From positions 2,303,462 through 2,367,461 of the forward strand of contig CM074819.1 of NCBI GenBank assembly GCA_037447605.1: DNA of 64,000 bases. The letters are read 5' to 3'. The notes below the pieces were generated by a model. That model saw only the letters and a list, made by a program, of their open reading frames with translations. It was not told the origin of the DNA and searched no databases. The first letter of the stretch is position 1; every line of letters begins with the position of its first letter. A program made the position numbers and the translations under genes. The stretch is from Zygnema circumcarinatum (taxonomy: Eukaryota > Streptophyta > Zygnematophyceae > Zygnematales > Zygnemataceae). Below are positions 60,216 through 64,000 of this stretch, piece after piece.

Positions 60216-63200
60216 TCAGCAGGCAGCATCTCTGCCGAAGGCAACGAGCGCTTTCCGAGCGTAGTGCAGCACGGTCTCCGGAGGGTCCAGCCCCCCGTTC
60301 GCTCCCACCGCCGCCAGGGCCGCCAGAGCCTCGGCGGACCAGCACCCTTCCTTGGCGGCTGCGGCACTTGCCAGAGCAGCCTTGTTCCATGCTTCCAAGG
60401 CCGAATACATCTCCAGTGCCTGCACCCACAGAGTGTGTGTCAGGGTCTCCCGTCGAATGTGCTGATAAATTCCCAATCAGAAACTGGACATGCTCCACAT
60501 TCTACACCATTTGCCTCTGTCGTTTGTCCTGTCCGTTTTCCAACCGTCTGATATAGCGGAGATTTGAAGAACATTGAATCCAACCCTGAACAAGTCCTAG
60601 ACAGGCCTTAATGATCCTCACATCTTTGAGATGCCGGTGATTGGGCCGTGGCGCCTCCCCTTGAACAAGTCGATTGCCAACCAAAGCAACAAGTGAAGTA
60701 CTTGTAGGCTTCACATTTACACTGCTGCCGCACGGTTTTCCGGTCGTCTCTTGCAGAGTAGTTTTTGATAAACTATCCACTATGCCAGCGCCTCCAGGGA
60801 CAACTGCTAGTGCAGCTGCCTGAGCAGTGGTCGCATTGTCAACATCAGATGCTGCCGATGATGATGGAGAGTCGCCTGCAGAGCAAAACGGCCGCCAACG
60901 TTGCTTTAGAACTACACCTTACATCTGAACTGCAACTCATGAAAGACCCCACCGCATCTTTCAAAAACAGGTCGCAAATGTCCATTCACCTTGCTGACCA
61001 GGTACAGCCGTTTGCTGTTCTCCCCCAGACCTCTGCGCATTGTTTGACCGGGGCACGTCCACAGGGAGCTGCCCATCCGCGGGTGCCGCAGCCCCCCCAA
61101 CTTCCCCCCCACCCCCACCACCCCCCGCAGCCGGCTTGCCGGCAGCAGGCCCCTGCCCCTGCCCCGGGCCCGGGCCCGGGCCCGGCGCAGAGGCGAGGAG
61201 GGTGGCGAGGCAGAGCATCTCCTTGCGGGGCGAGCGGTGCGCCACGAGCGCGCGCGTGCGGGCGACGGCGGCACACTTCCAGGCCACGGCCGCAGCACCG
61301 GCCAGTTTCCGCCGCTCGTATTCCTTCGCACAGAATCTGAGAACCCCCCAAATCCCGATCGCCAAACCCGCCAAGTAGATCAGCAAACTAGAAATCTAGA
61401 ATTTATCAAGCAGTGCAATGTTCATCTCATTGCATGAAACCGTCATGCTGTAGGAGCAAACGAGCTGCGGAGAACCTTCACCTTAAGGTGCTCCGCTTGT
61501 ATCCACCACTTGAGATAGTACCATCACTGTCGGTGTAAGAAGCACTTGTGCGTTTAACTGACTGAAGGACCTATGCAGCCGGGCACTGATTAACTTACTC
61601 AAACAGGCTGAGGACGTCCCAGGAAGCCGCCTCCATAAACTTTAGCGCAGCACGCATGTATCCATCGGGTTTTTGAGAAAGCTCCATCTGCAGAGACCCA
61701 AACCTTTCGTGAGAATGATTTTGTCGGTGATTCTGATGTTAGAGGACCCGCGATCCCTGAACGAGATCAACAGACTGACAGCTCCGTTTTCCAGAATTGG
61801 ACCTCCGCTTCACGTGCAACTTGAGGAAATCACAAACTAGGAACTATGCTATCCGGAGCGTGGAGCCTTAGGTTTGGATTGTTCTTATCAGCTGCTGATG
61901 AAACCCCCCAGCGGTGTGGTTCACCTGATCAGCGGCGCGCTTCAACATTCTGGCCTGCGCTGCAGCATCACTTTGCCGCTCGCCCTGCTGACTTCCTTGC
62001 AAAGCGGGCGTTGTTGCCGACGCTTGGGCAGACGGCACTCGTGATGGACCCGGCCCAGCATTATCCTCAGCTGCAGGTGCAGCTGCTGAAGGTATCCCCA
62101 CATCCCGAACAGATGCATGCGGCACAACTGCACTGCTTGCGACTGTCACTTGCTGAGCAGAAGAGCTCTGATCCACTTCGGTCGGGGCTCCACCATCAGT
62201 CATTCGCCTGCTCTTGCTACTTGGGCCAGCTTGAACTTCGTCAGGTAGGGGCTGTGCAGGTGGACTATTTTCTTCCCTATGTGGAGCTTCAGAAGGACCG
62301 AGAATAGTTTGTGCTACATGTGGGAATTGCTCCCTAGAAGCAGGATCCTGCGATAACCCTGTTCGACCTCCAGGCTCCTCCTTTCGAGATGACCCACTTG
62401 GCAAGCTGTCACGTCCTCCACCAGTGGCACCCACTCGGTCATCCTTGGAACTCCGCTCTCGCAAGTAGCGATCGTCAAACCGGTCCCGAGCTCTATCTCG
62501 ATCTCGTTCCGCAGGACGGCCATTCTCCCAGTCACTTCTGCCGTTATAATAACCATCTCTACTTCGACCATCTTTTCTCTCATACCTGCCATCACGTCCA
62601 TCTCGCTCCCATTCTCTGTCACGAGGCCAAGCACTGCGATCATGGAAACCGCGTTCGTATTGTTCTCCTTCTCGATGATACGAGCTGCGACTGTCCCGCT
62701 CAGCGGCGCCGGGTCCGTGGTGCTCGTAGTCGCGAGCGCTACGCGCACGCTCATACCCGCGGTCCTCGTACCGGCGCTGCCCTCCCGGCGCCTCCCTGGA
62801 GCCTGCCCGCGAATAGCGGTCCTCCCGGGGTCGCGGCACAGCCCCCTCCGCCCCCCCGGCAGCCGCGTGGGGCCGAAATGCTCCGCCGGCTCCATCTCGA
62901 GGACGAAGAAGAGGGTCGGCTCGAACGGGCTCTTCCCACGCGCGACCTGAATGCTTGCCGAAACTGGAGGGACGATCCCTCGCGTCCTTCCTCTCTCGCA
63001 AGGTCTCTGGAGAATGGGGATGGCGCGACGTGTCCTTCGGTGACTGGCTGCGCCTATCTGCCCTGCTTCGGCTACCTTCTGCTGCCTGGCCTGCTCGAGA
63101 CCGCTTGCTGCCTTGACCCAAGTTGTTCGTCACGTGAGCCGAGCGAGAGGGAGAAGTGGATACAGTGGACTCCGCAGGCGTGCCTCGACGCCTTGAGCTG

Positions 63201-64000
63201 CGCGTGCCAGAGGTGTCCGATTCAGATGGAGATGAACTAAGCTCGGAACTGTCTGATGATGTTGAAACAGAAGCGCTGCGTTTAGACTGCCTCGCTTTCT
63301 GAGAGTCTCCATTGTCAGCCTGCTGCTGTCTTGTTGCAACATTCACTTCCGATCTTGCTTCCACACAGGTTGCGTTGCCATCTGCCTTCCCAGCATTGTC
63401 AGCTGCATCCTTTTGGGCCACTCCATCGAGGACACGGCTGTCAAGAGGTTCAGTTTCGGCAGGTGACAGCCTGCCACTTTCAGGTGGTTGCACACGTCCA
63501 GGTTGTAAGGGACTTCTTTTTCCATAGCCCTCACCTTGGACCATTAAAGAGCCATTCCCGAGAGAAGCCTTTTTCTTTTCTTCTTCGGAAGGGCCGTTCC
63601 GTCTTCGACTAGCAAGGATTTCATCTGGTGATAAACTCTGCGTTTTTTTATCATTAACAGTCGCCGGCTCTAAGCTTGGCGGCCCATCCCATCGCCCATC
63701 AGCGACGGACAATAGAAGGCCTTCTGATGGACTGGAACTACGTCGTCTCTTACGGAGAGGATCATCATCCCCCATTCCCGTTTGACAATGCAGCTGACCT
63801 ACGGAGCTGTCTGCAGCAGTTTCCTTCTCAACATTAGCTGCATTTCTCTCCCGTTTCAGCGCTGCACGTTTCAGGCTGTTCGCTGATGCAGTCCTAGCAC
63901 CTGCCTTCTCAGCAAACGCACTGACCTTTTGCCGATTGTTTTCTTGGATGTCATCCCCTGCACAAGGCACCTCCAGATGGGCAGAGCCACCCGACAAGCC
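60216..64000 (-). CDS. CW-type zinc-finger family protein, C-terminal part (5' end outside window)
   Basis: Exons 64000-61925 (open at the window edge), 61687-61599, 61336-60990, 60875-60622 and 60419-60216 join in frame. The long first block is disordered: Ser-rich (SSDSSELSSSPSES), then Arg/Asp/Glu-rich with RD and RE words. It ends in a helix with AARMLKRAADQ-like sequence. The following exons match the conserved C-terminal module of plant CW-domain proteins: GYMRAALKFMEAASWDVL, FEFCAKEYERRKLAGAAAVA, the signature GDSPSSSAASDVDN, and the closing helical pair from ALEMYSALEAWNKAALASA to HYARKALVAFGR. The family is plant-specific. CW domains read methylated H3K4, so a chromatin role is inferred; the CW finger itself must lie upstream, beyond 64000. 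A Gly/Pro/Gln insertion encoded at about 61080-61200 interrupts the C-terminal module. Confidence 0.82.

Noticed and set aside
62389-63240. Plus-strand frame of 283 codons opposite the CW-type gene
   Set aside because: Antisense shadow of the Arg/Asp-rich exon; no recognisable domain.
61868-63997. The Arg/Asp-rich block as THO complex subunit 2 or an SR protein
   Set aside because: Composition is similar, but the downstream exons match the C-terminal module of plant CW-type proteins, including the GDSPSSSAASDVDN signature.

Overview
This is a nuclear, intron-rich eukaryotic window, almost certainly from the green plant lineage. The evidence is a set of protein families known from plants: a BIG5/MIN7-type ARF-GEF, a pentatricopeptide-SMR protein, two CASP-like membrane proteins, a plant-type mitochondrial serine hydroxymethyltransferase, and the C-terminal half of a plant CW-domain zinc-finger protein. 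GC-rich low-complexity intergenic DNA, many short simple repeats and single-copy gene content fit a streptophyte alga (a zygnematophyte such as Closterium would fit) or a bryophyte. The exact group is an inference and cannot be settled from this sequence alone. Two 10-N gaps next to G or C homopolymers mark it as assembled draft sequence.

Layout. 1-1470 holds no recognised gene. 1471-7430 (minus) is a PHD + TFIIS-central + SPOC transcription regulator. It is divergent from 8366-10632 (plus), V-ATPase subunit E. 11554-12388 (minus) is a small unrecognised protein with a probable transit peptide, a glycine-rich spacer and one membrane span. 14669-18817 (plus) is a PPR-SMR protein. 20810-35897 (plus) is a 31-exon BIG5-like Sec7 ARF-GEF, convergent with 37232-46569 (minus), transportin-1. 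46570-49562 is repeat-rich with relics of mobile DNA. 49563-50524 (minus) and 51290-52096 (plus) are head-to-head CASP-like genes separated by a GCTGCCC heptamer array. 52842-58591 (minus) is mitochondrial SHMT with 15 exons. 58592-60215 holds foldback and dispersed-repeat sequence. 60216-64000 (minus) is the 3' part of a CW-type zinc-finger gene that continues beyond the window.

The gene models were built by hand. I joined open blocks at splice junctions, required the reading frame to be kept across each intron, and compared the result with my knowledge of each family. Frame is conserved through all listed exons of V-ATPase E, the small membrane protein, the PPR-SMR gene, the BIG gene, SHMT and the plus-strand CASPL. 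A few junctions (SPOC gene near 6175; transportin near 37600-40150; BIG near 32224) are not resolved.

There is no operon logic here: neighbouring genes serve unrelated housekeeping roles (membrane traffic, nuclear import, vacuolar acidification, one-carbon metabolism, transcription and chromatin). No new multi-gene system is evident. The most interesting signals are a cluster of inferred GC-AG introns, a conserved-frame dispersed repeat present twice in opposite orientation, the small plastid-like membrane protein with no name, and the divergent CASPL pair built around a minisatellite.
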